A stretch of 64,000 nucleotides of DNA from Halomonas sp. PR-M31 (GCF_001039575.1 NZ_JIBT01000035.1:1-64000); one strand, 5' to 3'. Positions 34,826 to 44,874 are shown, numbered from the stretch's first letter. A program made the numbers and translations. Notes: generated by a model not told the origin, from the letters alone.

Positions 34826-35740
34826 TTACCCCGCCAGGGTCAGCCATAGGGGCAGAGTAAGCATTGCCAGCAAGGTCTGACCGGTGATCAACGCCGCCAT
34901 CAATTCCGCATCGCCGCCAAGCTGTCGCGCCAGGATGTAGGCCGAGGTTGCCGTAGGCAGGGCAGCGAACAGCAGGGCGATATCACGACTGACTGGATCG
35001 AGACCGAGTACCAGGGAGAGGGCCAGTACCAAGGCGGGCATCAACATCAATTTGGTCAGATTGGCGGTCCATACACCTGCATCCAGGCGCATCAGTGCCT
35101 GAGGACGAAGCGCTACGCCCACGGTCACAAGGCCCAATGGCAAGGCGGCACGCCCCAGTAGCGAGACGGTCTTTTCGCTCCAGCCAGGAAGGCCAATCCC
35201 GCTGAGGTTCAAGGCAATGCCCCCAAGACAGGCCAGTATCAACGGATTGCGTAAAAGCGCCGACAGACTCTTGGTAACACTCGACGGCCCGAGGGTACCT
35301 GCAGCGACGAAGCTTGCTACACAAAGCACATTGACCACCGGCACCATCAGAGCCACCGCAACCGCCGCTGTCGTTGCGCCGGCGTTGCCGTGCAGAGCGG
35401 CTGCCCCAGCGACGCCAACATAGGTATTGAAACGTAGCGCTCCTTGAAAAACCGAGGTGAAGGCGGCGGCATCGAGGTCGAGCCGAGCGCGCAAGATCCA
35501 CAGCAGAGCGGCGAACATGGCCATGCTGCCCAGCAGCGTCACCCCTAAGCGCGCCGTGGGCACCTGGGACACATCCGTCGTCGCCAGGGTTGCCAACAGC
35601 ATGGCGGGGAAGAGTACAAAATAGATCAGGCGTTCGAGGTGTGGCCAGAAGGCGTCGCCGGGCCAGCGGCGCCAGCCGAAAATCGCACCGAGCAGTATCA
35701 ATAGAAACAGCGGGCCAAGGGCGTCGTCGATGGCGCTCAT
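34826..35740 (-). CDS. AEC-family permease
   Basis: A 304-residue inner membrane transporter of the auxin efflux carrier (AEC) family, with ten hydrophobic helices in two halves. Seen: FVLFPAMLLATLATTD, FQGALRFNTYVGVAGAAAL (the N-x-Y region usual in the family) and a C-terminal FAALPTATSAYILARQLGG motif. Bacterial members move malate, other organic acids or amino acids; the substrate here is not known. Confidence 0.92.
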   Translation of the reverse strand: MSAIDDALGPLFLLILLGAIFGWRRWPGDAFWPHLERLIYFVLFPAMLLATLATTDVSQVPTARLGVTLLGSMAMFAALLWILRARLDLDAAAFTSVFQGALRFNTYVGVAGAAALHGNAGATTAAVAVALMVPVVNVLCVASFVAAGTLGPSSVTKSLSALLRNPLILACLGGIALNLSGIGLPGWSEKTVSLLGRAALPLGLVTVGVALRPQALMRLDAGVWTANLTKLMLMPALVLALSLVLGLDPVSRDIALLFAALPTATSAYILARQLGGDAELMAALITGQTLLAMLTLPLWLTLAG

Positions 35741-35878
35741 GATATCGCCTTGCTATCCATCGCTCTGTTATTCAGTGCGCTGACAGCACTGCCCTGCGAC
35801 ATCGGGGCATGCACTTCATGGCGACAAGGACTGATAAGATCGATTTTCATTCAATGATCCAGGATTCTTGTTATTACC

Positions 35879-36385
35879 ATGCACCATCGTATCGATGATC
35901 GCGTGCACTTTCCGCTGCGGCAGGTGTTGATGATCGCCACGCTGATCATCATTGCCTTTGCCACCTGGTATGTTCTCGACGAGACGCTACGCAGCAGCGG
36001 CAAGGATATCGCATGGTACCCAGCCAAGACATCCTGTGACCTTCATCGCAGTGGTTGTGATGTTCAACTGGGCGAGCATGGTAAATTGCGTTTGGCACTG
36101 GAACGCAACAAGATTGTACCTCTGGAGCCGCTGGCCATCGATGTACGACTACAGGATATCGAGGCCGAGCGTGTCCTGGTGGAATTCGAGGGACGTGGTA
36201 TGGACATGGGGCTCAATCGATTCGTGCTTGAAGCCATTGGCGACGGGCATTTTCGTGGGCTCGGTCAGTTTGGGGTCTGCACGCGTGAGGTCATGCCCTG
36301 GCGCATCAGAGTGCTGATCGAGGGTGCTAAGGGACGACGCCTGGGAAGCTGGTTCGATATCGAAATACAGCGGAGGTCGGGATGA
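35879..36385 (+). CDS. Membrane-anchored FixH/YtkA-like protein
   Basis: A 168-residue protein with one N-terminal membrane helix (about 14-31) and a periplasmic beta-type domain. GMDMGLNRFVLEA and GLGQFGVCTREVMPWRIRVL resemble YtkA/FixH-like domains, in which methionines and cysteines can bind copper. Three cysteines are present (CDLHRSGC and GVC). It overlaps the SCO gene by four bases (ATGA), so a shared role in copper handling or cytochrome oxidase assembly is likely. The family call is tentative. Confidence 0.75.
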   Translation: MHHRIDDRVHFPLRQVLMIATLIIIAFATWYVLDETLRSSGKDIAWYPAKTSCDLHRSGCDVQLGEHGKLRLALERNKIVPLEPLAIDVRLQDIEAERVLVEFEGRGMDMGLNRFVLEAIGDGHFRGLGQFGVCTREVMPWRIRVLIEGAKGRRLGSWFDIEIQRRSG

Positions 36386-36987
36386 GCAGGATGAGTCGAG
36401 GGCAGCGCCTGGGCATGGCACTGAGTGCCGTTGCACTGATCATCGCACTCACGCTGATCTGGTTACAGCGACTGAACGAAGACGGCTACGAAACGCCGAG
36501 CGGAGGGCCGATCACTCTGGCATCCACCCAAGGCGAGTTCTCATTAAGCGATCTCGAGGACGATCAGGTGGCAGTGCTGGCGTTTGGCTATACCCATTGC
36601 CCGGATGTCTGCCCATTGAGCCTTTCGGTCATGCGTCAAACCTTGGCGCGTCTTGATGAAAGCGAGCGCAAACGTGTGGTGCCGGTGATGATTTCGGTGG
36701 ACCCGGAGCGGGACGATATCGAACGCCTGAAAGAGTACATGGGCTTTTTTGGATCAGACTTCATTGGCGCCACCGGCAACCAGGAGCAGCTAGAGGACAT
36801 TGCCGAGCGCTACGGCGTGTTCTGGCGCAAGGTGGATGCCGGGGATTCGGCAATGGGGTATACCGTCGATCATAGTGCATCGCTGTTCATCATCGACAAC
36901 GAGGGCGACATACTCAAGCAGGTCGTCTATTCACCGGTGCCCCAAGCGTTGACCAGTGCCCTGGAACAGGTATTCAGCGAAAGCTGA
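36382..36987 (+). CDS. SCO1/SenC family copper chaperone
   Basis: A 201-residue thioredoxin-fold protein anchored by an N-terminal helix (about 12-29). The copper motif CPDVC (about 73-77) and the distal His in VDHSASLFIID are both present. SCO proteins deliver copper to the CuA site of cytochrome oxidase or act in periplasmic thiol redox. It is translationally coupled to the FixH/YtkA-like gene. No oxidase genes are in the window. Confidence 0.93.
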   Translation: MSRMSRGQRLGMALSAVALIIALTLIWLQRLNEDGYETPSGGPITLASTQGEFSLSDLEDDQVAVLAFGYTHCPDVCPLSLSVMRQTLARLDESERKRVVPVMISVDPERDDIERLKEYMGFFGSDFIGATGNQEQLEDIAERYGVFWRKVDAGDSAMGYTVDHSASLFIIDNEGDILKQVVYSPVPQALTSALEQVFSES

Positions 36988-37018
36988 CTGTACGACGTTG
37001 CCTAACTTGGTTATCAAC

Positions 37019-38068
37019 TCAATTGACGCCAACGCCTGAGACATGATCCACCATTGCCTTTAGCGCCTGAACCTGCTGGCCCTGACGGCTGTCGTAGGGT
37101 GCATCGCGCTGCCAGCTGCTCTCGCCGTATCCCCACCAGTCCCAGCAGCCTTTCGGATTGGCCAGGCTGGGTTTCGCCTGGGGATAAAGCACGACGAGAC
37201 GATTTTCCGCCGCCCACTCGTTGAGTCCGGAATGACGCACGAAGGTTTCACCGATCTGCTCTGCACTCATGGAGCACCCATGCAAGGCAACGGTCAGGGC
37301 ACAGGGCGCACCCTCCTCGCAGGTCTTGGGAACGAATACATAGCCCGTGTCGGCTAATCCACCATCGTAGAATGTCGTCTGATCGAACCGCATCAGCATG
37401 CCGCGGCCATCGCCTTTGGGCGGTTGCACGCGCTCTTCATAGAGCCACTTCAGTGCCTGCCCGGCCCCATCGAAATCGCAGTTCAACAGATGCGGGCTGC
37501 CCCCTTCGGTGCAGGGCGCAGGATCGATGGTTTGTGCCGTGCTGGCCGAAACAGGCAAGCCATGGCCTGCCATCCCATCACTGACGCGCTTGAGCTGCGT
37601 GTCCGGCTCTGCAAGCCAGCTGCGATACTGATTCGCCAGCACCTCGACCAGTTGAGGGTCGACGACGCTATCCTGTTCGCCAGACCACAGATAAACGCGC
37701 TGTTTGGCAAGCGCGTCCATTGGACCCACCTGGTCGTCTTCCAGGTATGCATCATGGCGATCTTGCAGCTCATCCAGCTCAGGTAAGCCCAGGCGAGTGC
37801 TCATGCACTGCGTCAGCGCCAGTGCCAGTGCGCCTTGAGCGCAGCCCCAAGGACCGGCGGCAAACACCGCCAATCCCGAGAACTGCTCCGGCCAGGCCAC
37901 TGCAAGCTGGGTGGCCATATAACCGCCGGAGGAAACCCCGATCACGCTGATGGCGTCGATATCGAACGCCGAAAGCGGTGAAGGCTCTTCCTCTGAGCCC
38001 TGCTCAAGGCTTTGCGCCAGTGCTGGCACCGTCGTCAGCGCCAGCACGAACGCTGCTAGTGCTTTCAT
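37019..38068 (-). CDS. Secreted PHB depolymerase-family esterase
   Basis: A 349-residue protein with a signal peptide (about 1-19, ALAQ). The nucleophile elbow GVSSGGYMATQ is close to the N-terminus (Ser near 47), followed by FAAGPWGCAQG; a later segment has VALHGCSMSAEQIG and, near the end, CWDWWGYGE. This pattern belongs to poly(3-hydroxybutyrate) depolymerase-like esterases. Several paired cysteines fit a periplasmic or extracellular location. ATG 38068 was chosen; a GTG at 38074 is in frame. It begins 6 bases after the FKBP gene stop, so they are probably co-transcribed. True polymer activity is not proven. Confidence 0.87.
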   Translation of the reverse strand: MKALAAFVLALTTVPALAQSLEQGSEEEPSPLSAFDIDAISVIGVSSGGYMATQLAVAWPEQFSGLAVFAAGPWGCAQGALALALTQCMSTRLGLPELDELQDRHDAYLEDDQVGPMDALAKQRVYLWSGEQDSVVDPQLVEVLANQYRSWLAEPDTQLKRVSDGMAGHGLPVSASTAQTIDPAPCTEGGSPHLLNCDFDGAGQALKWLYEERVQPPKGDGRGMLMRFDQTTFYDGGLADTGYVFVPKTCEEGAPCALTVALHGCSMSAEQIGETFVRHSGLNEWAAENRLVVLYPQAKPSLANPKGCWDWWGYGESSWQRDAPYDSRQGQQVQALKAMVDHVSGVGVN

Positions 38069-38074
38069 CAACAC

Positions 38075-38812
38075 TTATTCGCCGCTGTCTTGAGAGTCGG
38101 CCTCGTCATCGTTGTCGGCGTTATCGTTTTGCATGACGTCAAGCAGCTCGACCTTGAAGGTCAGGGTTTCGTTGGGTCCGATGGGACCACCGGTGCCTGC
38201 CTGTCCATAGGCCAGATCCGCAGGCAAATAGATCATCCAGGTATCGCCGGCATTCATCATTTGCAAGGCTTCCTGCCAGCCTTCGATGACCTGATCGACC
38301 TGGAATTCGACCGGCTCGCCGCGCTGATAGGAGCTGTCGAAAACGGTACCGTCGAGCAGTTTGCCTTCGTAGTTCACCTTGACGGTGTCCTTGGCATTCG
38401 GTGTCGCGCCATCGCCGGATTCAAGCTCCTTGTACTGCAGACCCGAATCAGTGACCTTGACGCCTTCCTTTTCGGCATTCTCAGCGAGGAACGCTTCACC
38501 CTCGACGCGATTGGCTTCGGCGGCTTTCTGTGCCTCTTCCTGCTGCTGCGCCATTTTCTGCTGCTGGAATTGAGTAAGCGCTTCGGCCATTTCCTCGTCG
38601 CTCATCTGAAGCTCATCACCCGCGTAAATATCTTTGATTGCCTGAGAAAAGGCGTCGACATCGAGATCTTCGATGTCTTGAGAAAGACTCTGGCCCAGGG
38701 TTACGCCGATGCTGTAGCTGAGTTTTTCCTGCTCGCTCTCAGGCGCTGCGAGCACCAGCGGCGCGGCGCCAAGAGCAACGGTTAAGGCAGCGGCGGTCAC
38801 CAATGTTTTCAT
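38075..38812 (-). CDS. FKBP-type peptidyl-prolyl isomerase, periplasmic
   Basis: A 245-residue FkpA/Mip-like foldase. A signal peptide (about 1-22) leads to a helical dimerization domain (about 30-125, rich in Gln/Glu/Ala) and a C-terminal FKBP domain with VKVNYEGKLLDGTVFDSSY and PADLAYGQAG. An acidic tail (about 20 residues of Asp/Glu/Asn) follows. AAGGAGCC lies before the start at 38812; the frame is open earlier. It is likely to help fold exported proteins. Confidence 0.95.
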   Translation of the reverse strand: MKTLVTAAALTVALGAAPLVLAAPESEQEKLSYSIGVTLGQSLSQDIEDLDVDAFSQAIKDIYAGDELQMSDEEMAEALTQFQQQKMAQQQEEAQKAAEANRVEGEAFLAENAEKEGVKVTDSGLQYKELESGDGATPNAKDTVKVNYEGKLLDGTVFDSSYQRGEPVEFQVDQVIEGWQEALQMMNAGDTWMIYLPADLAYGQAGTGGPIGPNETLTFKVELLDVMQNDNADNDDEADSQDSGE

Positions 38813-39075
38813 GAAGGCTCCTTGGAATTCTTGAGTAATATGCAATGAGATGTGCGATGAATGAGAGTGTATCGACACTTCAAGGTATAACAATCAGTCC
38901 ACTGCGACTCTAACAGGGCGGCCGGAGTTCCGCATCCAGGCAATTGGCACGCCCATTTCGATAAGTGTGTCGCAACGAGTAGGCGAGCATCGTTCTTGTT
39001 GCAAACGGTGGCTTGCTTGACATCAGGCACGCTTTGCTCTTCTCTGAAAATACCTCAACAAAAAAGGGAACTGCG

Positions 39076-40095
39076 ATGAAATTACGTAATCTTGTCTTCA
39101 GCATCACGGCGATTAGTCTTGCAGGCGTGGCCTCTTCGGCCAATGCCGACACCTGGCGTTTTGGCCTCGAAGAGATCGAAGGTAGCGTACAGCACGGCTA
39201 CGCCGAAGAGTTCAAGAAGAGGATCGAAGAGAAGAGCGACGGCGATGTCACCGTCGAGATATTGCCTTACGGCAAATGGGGATCGGATTACTCGACGCTC
39301 TACGATGCGATTCAAAGTGGTTCCATTCCCTTGAGCTTTGGCTCGGGTTTTCTCGGCGGCACCGTACCGGAAAGTCAGTTGATGAGCCTGAACTTCATCA
39401 TGCCGGCAGATGAGCTCGAAACCGCCAAGATCTTGAACTCCGATGCCTTCATGAAAAGCGATGGGTGGCAGCAGGCATATCGCAATCGTGGCCTGGTGCC
39501 CCTGGCCGCTGTGCCGGAGGGTTATCAGGTATGGACCGCCAATCGTGAAATTCATACCCCGGATGACATGGAGAATTTACAGATCCGTGTAATGGACAAC
39601 AGCCTGCTGCGCAAGACCTATCAGGCCTACGGGGCGTCGCCCATCACCATCTCTTATGGCGAGCTTTACAGCGCGCTTCAGCAGGGTCAGGCGGATGGCA
39701 ACATCCAGCCGGTGTTCGCTCATGAGGAGATGGGATTCTACGAAGTTCAGGATTACATGATCTTCGCCAAGCAGGCGCAGTTCGTGGGTAATGTCATCGC
39801 CAATCAGGATTGGTACGAGGATCTGTCGGACGAGCAGCGCCAGATGATCGATGAAACTACCGACGAAATGGTTCAGGTCGGTCACGATATCCAGTCCGAA
39901 CTCAACGAAACGCGTCTGGACACGATCAAGGAAAAAGGCAACATCGAGATCATCGAGCTCAGCGAAGAAGAGCGTGATCAGTTCCGTAAGCTGGCCGAGC
40001 CGGTGCGTCAGACCTTTATCGACGATGTTGGTGACCTTGGCGAGCAGGCGCTCAATGCCTTGCTCGAACAGGTGGAGTCCAGCAAATCACAATAA
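39076..40095 (+). CDS. TRAP transporter solute-binding protein (DctP family)
   Basis: A 339-residue periplasmic binding protein with a signal peptide (about 1-24, NADTW). It shows WRFGLEEIEGSVQHGYAEEF, the TRAP Arg-containing segment NLQIRVMDNSLLRKTYQAYGA, and a C-terminal helix. ATG 39076 has AAAGGGAA upstream. The matching permease genes lie just downstream but on the opposite strand, convergent, which is unusual. It is paralogous to the orphan DctP at 45604. Confidence 0.93.
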   Translation: MKLRNLVFSITAISLAGVASSANADTWRFGLEEIEGSVQHGYAEEFKKRIEEKSDGDVTVEILPYGKWGSDYSTLYDAIQSGSIPLSFGSGFLGGTVPESQLMSLNFIMPADELETAKILNSDAFMKSDGWQQAYRNRGLVPLAAVPEGYQVWTANREIHTPDDMENLQIRVMDNSLLRKTYQAYGASPITISYGELYSALQQGQADGNIQPVFAHEEMGFYEVQDYMIFAKQAQFVGNVIANQDWYEDLSDEQRQMIDETTDEMVQVGHDIQSELNETRLDTIKEKGNIEIIELSEEERDQFRKLAEPVRQTFIDDVGDLGEQALNALLEQVESSKSQ

Positions 40096-40120
40096 CCTAG
40101 CCTGATTTTTCAAAGATGAA

Positions 40121-40155
40121 CAAATGGGCCGACGAATGTCGGCCCATTTGTTTTT
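40121..40155 (+). terminator. Terminator after dctP
   Basis: A perfect 13-bp stem (CAAATGGGCCGAC, loop GAAT) is followed by TTTTT. It lies between dctP and the convergent dctM. Confidence 0.93.
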
Positions 40156-40168
40156 GCGTGGGCGGATT

Positions 40169-41452
40169 TTAGTCACCGCCCAAGGAGGGAAGCAGCAGCG
40201 AAATCTGCGGGAAGAGAATGAGAATGACCGTGGCCAACAACAGGATGGCGATGAAGGGCGGCGTGCCGCGAATCACGTCCATGTAGGGCCGACGAAAGAC
40301 CGCGATGGCGGTGAAGATATCGCAGCCAAAGGGCGGCGTGGCGGAGCCGATGGCGGCCTGCAGGGTCACGATGACGCCAACATGGACGGGGTCTAGCCCC
40401 GCGGACTGTACCAAGGGCTTGAAGATCGGCACCAGGATCAGGATCACCACGATCGGATCGACGAACATGCAGCCAATGAAAAAGGACACGGCGATAAGCG
40501 CCAGGGCCAGAAGCTGATTGTCGCCGATACCATCGATGATGGGACCAAGCACCTGCTCCGGTACGCCTGCAGTACCAAGGGTCTGGGAGAACGCAGCCCC
40601 AATCGCCACGAGAATGAATACCACCGCCGTGATCATGCCCGTGGACAGCGCCAGACCGCCAAGATCGCGAATCGAGACCTGGCGATAGATCACGACTTCC
40701 AGAATCAGGGCATAGGCAACCGCAACGGCGGAGGCCTCCACCGCGCTGAAAAAGCCGCCATAGATGCCGCCGACGACCAGTATGGGAAAGCCCAGAGGCA
40801 GGATGACCCGGCGTATGGTGCGTAACCGCTCGCTCCAGGACGTCTTGGGCTCCGCCTCGATGCCCTTCATTCGGGCGTCGATATAGCAATAGAGTGCAAA
40901 CATCATCAGGATCAGCAGGCCGGGCAGGATGCCGGCGAGAAACAGATCGCCGATGGAGGTCTTCATCACCACGCCGTAGATGATGAAGCCGATGCTGGGC
41001 GGAATCAGCAGGGCGATGTCGCTTGCGTTGATGATCAGCGCCAACGTGAACTTGTCGGAGTACCCTTTGGCCAGCAAACGCGGCCGCATCGGTCCGCCCA
41101 TGGCGACCACCGTGGCCTGAGTCGAGCCTGAGACGGCGCCGAACAAGGCGCAGGAGGCAGCGGTCGTGATGGGCAGGCCACCGCGAATGTGTCGAGTAAA
41201 GGCGTCCACCACATCGAGCAGGCGGTTGGCTGTATGGCCCTTGGTCAGAATATCCGCGGCAAAGATGAACATCGGCACCGCCGCCAGGACCCAGCTGCCT
41301 ACTCCGCTGATCATCCAGCTCACGGCCTGGTCCGGGCCAAAGAAGGTCATGCCGGTGAACATCATGTACAGCATGCCCACAGCCAAAGGCACCATCATCG
41401 GGAACCCGAGCAGCAGCAGTACGAGCATGATCACGCCCAGTAAGATCAGCAT
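40169..41452 (-). CDS. TRAP transporter large permease (DctM family)
   Basis: A 427-residue inner membrane protein with about 12 helices, the ion-coupled transport subunit of a TRAP system. Typical segments are PMFIFAADILTKG, ALFGAVSGSTQATVVAMG, INASDIALLIPPSIGFIIYG and a C-terminal TLQAAIGSATPPFGCDIFTA. It follows the small permease gene by 45 bases on the same strand. The binding protein is convergent at 39076. Substrate class (organic acid or similar) cannot be fixed. Confidence 0.95.
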   Translation of the reverse strand: MLILLGVIMLVLLLLGFPMMVPLAVGMLYMMFTGMTFFGPDQAVSWMISGVGSWVLAAVPMFIFAADILTKGHTANRLLDVVDAFTRHIRGGLPITTAASCALFGAVSGSTQATVVAMGGPMRPRLLAKGYSDKFTLALIINASDIALLIPPSIGFIIYGVVMKTSIGDLFLAGILPGLLILMMFALYCYIDARMKGIEAEPKTSWSERLRTIRRVILPLGFPILVVGGIYGGFFSAVEASAVAVAYALILEVVIYRQVSIRDLGGLALSTGMITAVVFILVAIGAAFSQTLGTAGVPEQVLGPIIDGIGDNQLLALALIAVSFFIGCMFVDPIVVILILVPIFKPLVQSAGLDPVHVGVIVTLQAAIGSATPPFGCDIFTAIAVFRRPYMDVIRGTPPFIAILLLATVILILFPQISLLLPSLGGD

Positions 41453-41497
41453 TCGATTGTCCTTGTGTTCATTATTATCGTTCTTGCCATCCCGGAA

Positions 41498-42130
41498 TCA
41501 GACGCCGCGGTGCTCGTTGGCGTCCTGAGTTTGGCCTGAATCATCCATGGGAACATCGGAATACTCTTCTTTTTCGGTAAAAGAGCGATAGATATCGTCA
41601 CTGAATAGATTTCGGATGGTGGTCAGCACGTACTGAATACCGGCTAACGTGAAGCCGAAGGGAAGCGCCAGATAGATCAGCCACATCGGAATCCCTAGTG
41701 CTGCGCTGGTGCGGCCACGTTCTTGCAACGTCAGCACGTAGTCCACCGACTTGTAGGCGAAATAGAACATCAGCACGGCAGTCCCCAGACATAGAACGAT
41801 CAGCAGTGCCTTGCGTAGCCGGCCGCCGAGCTGGTCGTAAATGGCGCTCATGCTGATATGGCGCGCATGACGCGCCGCGTAGCTGACGCCGATGAAAGTG
41901 ATCACGACGATCAGCATCTCGGTGACTTCGTAGGTGCCGGGAATACCCTGTTGAAACAGGAGATTGCTTACCACGTGGGCGCTCATCAGCGCGGCCATGG
42001 CGAGTACGCAGCCGGCGATCACCACCGCCTCGAACACGCCCAGCCCATGATCGATCGCACCAAGTGCCTTCAAAAAACCGTTTTGCCGAGCAGGCGCCGT
42101 GTTGTTGTTGGATTCTTGCTGTTGCGTCAT
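41498..42130 (-). CDS. TRAP transporter small permease (DctQ family)
   Basis: A 210-residue membrane protein with four helices, containing YEVTEMLIVVITFIGVSYAA and RHARHISMSAIYDQL, typical for DctQ. An N-terminal Gln/Asn-rich segment precedes the first helix. The start at 42130 (MTQQQ) was chosen; the frame is open 22 codons further. Upstream of dctM in the same operon. Confidence 0.92.
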   Translation of the reverse strand: MTQQQESNNNTAPARQNGFLKALGAIDHGLGVFEAVVIAGCVLAMAALMSAHVVSNLLFQQGIPGTYEVTEMLIVVITFIGVSYAARHARHISMSAIYDQLGGRLRKALLIVLCLGTAVLMFYFAYKSVDYVLTLQERGRTSAALGIPMWLIYLALPFGFTLAGIQYVLTTIRNLFSDDIYRSFTEKEEYSDVPMDDSGQTQDANEHRGV

Positions 42131-42300
42131 ATCGTCGGTCCACCTAATGGCTGGCCGGTCGCAGGCGAACGGCAGTTGTCTTGAATCAAAGGCCAACGCC
42201 TATCAGGCAACGAGGCTTTATCATTGAGTTCGCAAGGGGATAAGTTCGCCTGATACCTTTTTATTCGAACCTATAGAGTTTGCTAAAACATCGTCCTTCG

Positions 42301-42843
42301 TCAAGGTCTAGGTTCAAGTGGCCCTGCACCGCTGTGCTCGATCGAGTCTGTATGACTCTGCGCCACCAAAACACGTAGATGACCGCTGATCGTTGAGTCA
42401 TGGCAGCCTAGGTGCCCAACGAGGCGAGTGATCAATGGGGCATCATTGTGGCGCAAGGAACGAACCCCCCGACCGTGTTCTGCCAACGCCTGTAGCTGCA
42501 TAAGCGTGCCTTGCTCTGCGGCAAGCTCCGCATTCTTGATCGTCTTGCGCCATTGAGCGAGAGATGAGTCGGGCTGGGCGTGAGGTTTGAGTTCGCGGCG
42601 GCGCTCCCGCAATAGACGGGTCAGCGCGGCCTGTTGATGACGTATTGGCGCAAGAGTGGCAGCGGCGTTGGCGTCCGTGGTTAGATCAAGACGATTCAAC
42701 CAGCACAGCCACAAGAGTTCACACACGTCCGCTCCATGATCGTCCTGCAGCGCCAGGCACGCCTTCGCAACGCCGGGGCGCGCGTAGAGAATCAGCGCGT
42801 AGTCCCATAATGATAGGGAAAATTGGGTAGAATGATCGTCCAT
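42301..42843 (-). CDS. TIGR02444-family protein of unknown function
   Basis: A 180-residue protein. Its N-terminal half, SLSLWDYALILYARPGVAKA with VCELLWLCWLNRL, matches the TIGR02444 family found in pseudomonads and relatives next to an ABC-F gene, the same arrangement as here. No signal or membrane helix. The C-terminal ~45 residues look less conserved. The start at 42843 lies 42 bases from the divergent ABC-F start. Confidence 0.8.
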   Translation of the reverse strand: MDDHSTQFSLSLWDYALILYARPGVAKACLALQDDHGADVCELLWLCWLNRLDLTTDANAAATLAPIRHQQAALTRLLRERRRELKPHAQPDSSLAQWRKTIKNAELAAEQGTLMQLQALAEHGRGVRSLRHNDAPLITRLVGHLGCHDSTISGHLRVLVAQSHTDSIEHSGAGPLEPRP

Positions 42844-42885
42844 TTTTGCTTGGCTGCGCCATCCAATCCATGCCCGGGAGCTTTC

Positions 42886-44799
42886 ATGATCGCACTGCGT
42901 CAACTGGCCTTGCAACGCGGAACGCAACCCCTGTTCGAGGACGCGGAACTAACCCTGCACTCCGGCCACAAGGCGGGCATCGTAGGTCCCAACGGTGCCG
43001 GCAAGTCGAGCCTGTTCAAGCTGCTATTGGGGGAGTTGACCCCGGACAAGGGCCAGGTGGAGCTCTCCGGTGGCCAGCGTATCGCCCATATGGCCCAGGA
43101 GATCGAGGCACTGGAGCGCTCGATCCATGACTATGTGCTCGATGGCGACATCGAGCTGCGTGCCACCCAGTCGGCTCTGGATGCCACTCAGAAAAGTGGC
43201 GACGTGCACCGCGAAGCGGAGCTGCACGGCAAACTCGAGGCGCTGGATGGCTACAGCGCCCCGGCGCGAGCGGCGCAGCTGCTGGTAGGACTGGGTTTCA
43301 GCCAGGCCCAGCTCGATCAGCCCTTGGCGTCGTTTTCCGGGGGCTGGCGCATGCGGGTCAATCTGGCACGCACCCTGTTCATGCCCTCTGATTTGCTGTT
43401 ACTCGACGAGCCCACCAACCACTTGGATCTCGATGCGCTCCTGTGGCTCGAGCAGTGGCTGATCCGCTATCCCGGCACCCTGCTGCTGATCTCCCACGAC
43501 CGTGATTTTCTCGATGCAGTGTGCGATCACATCGTTCATTTCGATCGTCATCGGCTGGTGCTCTATCGCGGCAACTACAGCCTTTTTGAACGTACCCGGG
43601 CGGAAAAGCTCGCCCAGCAGCAGGCCGAAGCCGTCAAGCAGCAGGCGCGACGCGAAGAGATCGAGCGCTTCGTAGCGCGTTTTCGTGCCCAGGCCACCAA
43701 AGCGCGTCAGGCCCAGAGCCGGCTGAAGATGCTTGAGCGCATGGGCACCATTGCGGTAGCCCATGTCGATTCGCCGTTTCATTTTACGCTGCCTTCCGCG
43801 GACAAGACCTCTCACCCGCTGCTGGTACTGGATCAGGCGGCGCTGGGTTACGCCGCGCCTTTATTGAGCGACGTGAAATTGACCCTGCTGCCGGGAAGCC
43901 GCATCGGCTTGCTGGGGCCCAATGGCGCCGGTAAGTCGACCTTGATCAAGTCCCTGACCGGTGAGCTGCCTTTACTTGCAGGCAAGCGCGTCGCCGGCGA
44001 GCACTTGGCCATTGGCTACTTCGCCCAGCACCAGCTTGAAGGTCTTGATCTCAAGGCGACTCCCTTTCTGCACGTGCAGCGCCTCTCGCCCGCGGCCAGC
44101 GAGCAGACCATTCGTAACTTCCTGGGCGGCTTCGGGTTTCGAGGTGACGACATATTCAGCGAGGTCGGACGTTTCTCCGGAGGCGAAAAAGCGCGTCTGG
44201 CACTTTCTCTGGTTGCCTGGCAAAAACCCAATCTGCTGCTGCTTGATGAGCCCACCAACCATCTTGATCTGGAAATGCGCGAGGCCTTGACCGAAGCGCT
44301 GGCTGCTTTCGAGGGCACGGTGATTATCGTCTCCCACGATCGTCATCTGCTGCGAGCCACGGTGGATGAATTCTGGTGCGTGGCGGATGGCAGGGTCGAG
44401 CCGTTCAATGGCGACATGGAGGATTATCGGGCCTGGCTCAAGACTCGGCTTGAAGATGAACGTCGTGATGCGCGCGCGGAAAAGACAGTAAGCGACGAGT
44501 CCGCCATTGATCGCAAGACAGCGCGACGGGCGGCCGCAGAGCTGCGAGAAAAGCTTCGCCCACTCAAGCGCGAACGGGATCGAGTCGAGGGTGAAATGGC
44601 GAAAACCAACGACGCTCTGGCTCAGGTGGAAACCAGGCTTGCAGATACCGAGCTCTATACCGATACCGCACGCAAGGAGGAGTTGACGAAGCTGTTGGCA
44701 AGCCAAGGGGAGCTCAAGAATCGCCTGGAGGAGCTTGAGCATGCCTGGTTGGAGGCGGAAGAGGCGTTGGAGCAGCATCAGGCCGCGCTCGAATCCTAG
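42886..44799 (+). CDS. ABC-F family ATPase, YheS-like
   Basis: A 637-residue soluble protein with two ABC domains. Domain 1: Walker A GPNGAGKSSL, signature FSGGWRMRVNLA, Walker B LLLDEPTNHLDLDALLWLE. Domain 2: GPNGAGKSTL, FSGGEKARLALSL, LLLLDEPTNHLDLE. A linker (about 240-300) rich in Gln/Arg/Glu and a C-terminal coiled coil (about 545-635) are present. ABC-F proteins act on the ribosome rather than in transport. GGGAG precedes ATG 42886. The overall build fits YheS. Confidence 0.93.
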   Translation: MIALRQLALQRGTQPLFEDAELTLHSGHKAGIVGPNGAGKSSLFKLLLGELTPDKGQVELSGGQRIAHMAQEIEALERSIHDYVLDGDIELRATQSALDATQKSGDVHREAELHGKLEALDGYSAPARAAQLLVGLGFSQAQLDQPLASFSGGWRMRVNLARTLFMPSDLLLLDEPTNHLDLDALLWLEQWLIRYPGTLLLISHDRDFLDAVCDHIVHFDRHRLVLYRGNYSLFERTRAEKLAQQQAEAVKQQARREEIERFVARFRAQATKARQAQSRLKMLERMGTIAVAHVDSPFHFTLPSADKTSHPLLVLDQAALGYAAPLLSDVKLTLLPGSRIGLLGPNGAGKSTLIKSLTGELPLLAGKRVAGEHLAIGYFAQHQLEGLDLKATPFLHVQRLSPAASEQTIRNFLGGFGFRGDDIFSEVGRFSGGEKARLALSLVAWQKPNLLLLDEPTNHLDLEMREALTEALAAFEGTVIIVSHDRHLLRATVDEFWCVADGRVEPFNGDMEDYRAWLKTRLEDERRDARAEKTVSDESAIDRKTARRAAAELREKLRPLKRERDRVEGEMAKTNDALAQVETRLADTELYTDTARKEELTKLLASQGELKNRLEELEHAWLEAEEALEQHQAALES

Positions 44800-44874
44800 A
44801 GTCTTGGTCGTCGTCTTGAAGCTTGGTTAGACTTACTAGTGCATTATTCATTTTGTGTCAGACAGGAGGTCGAC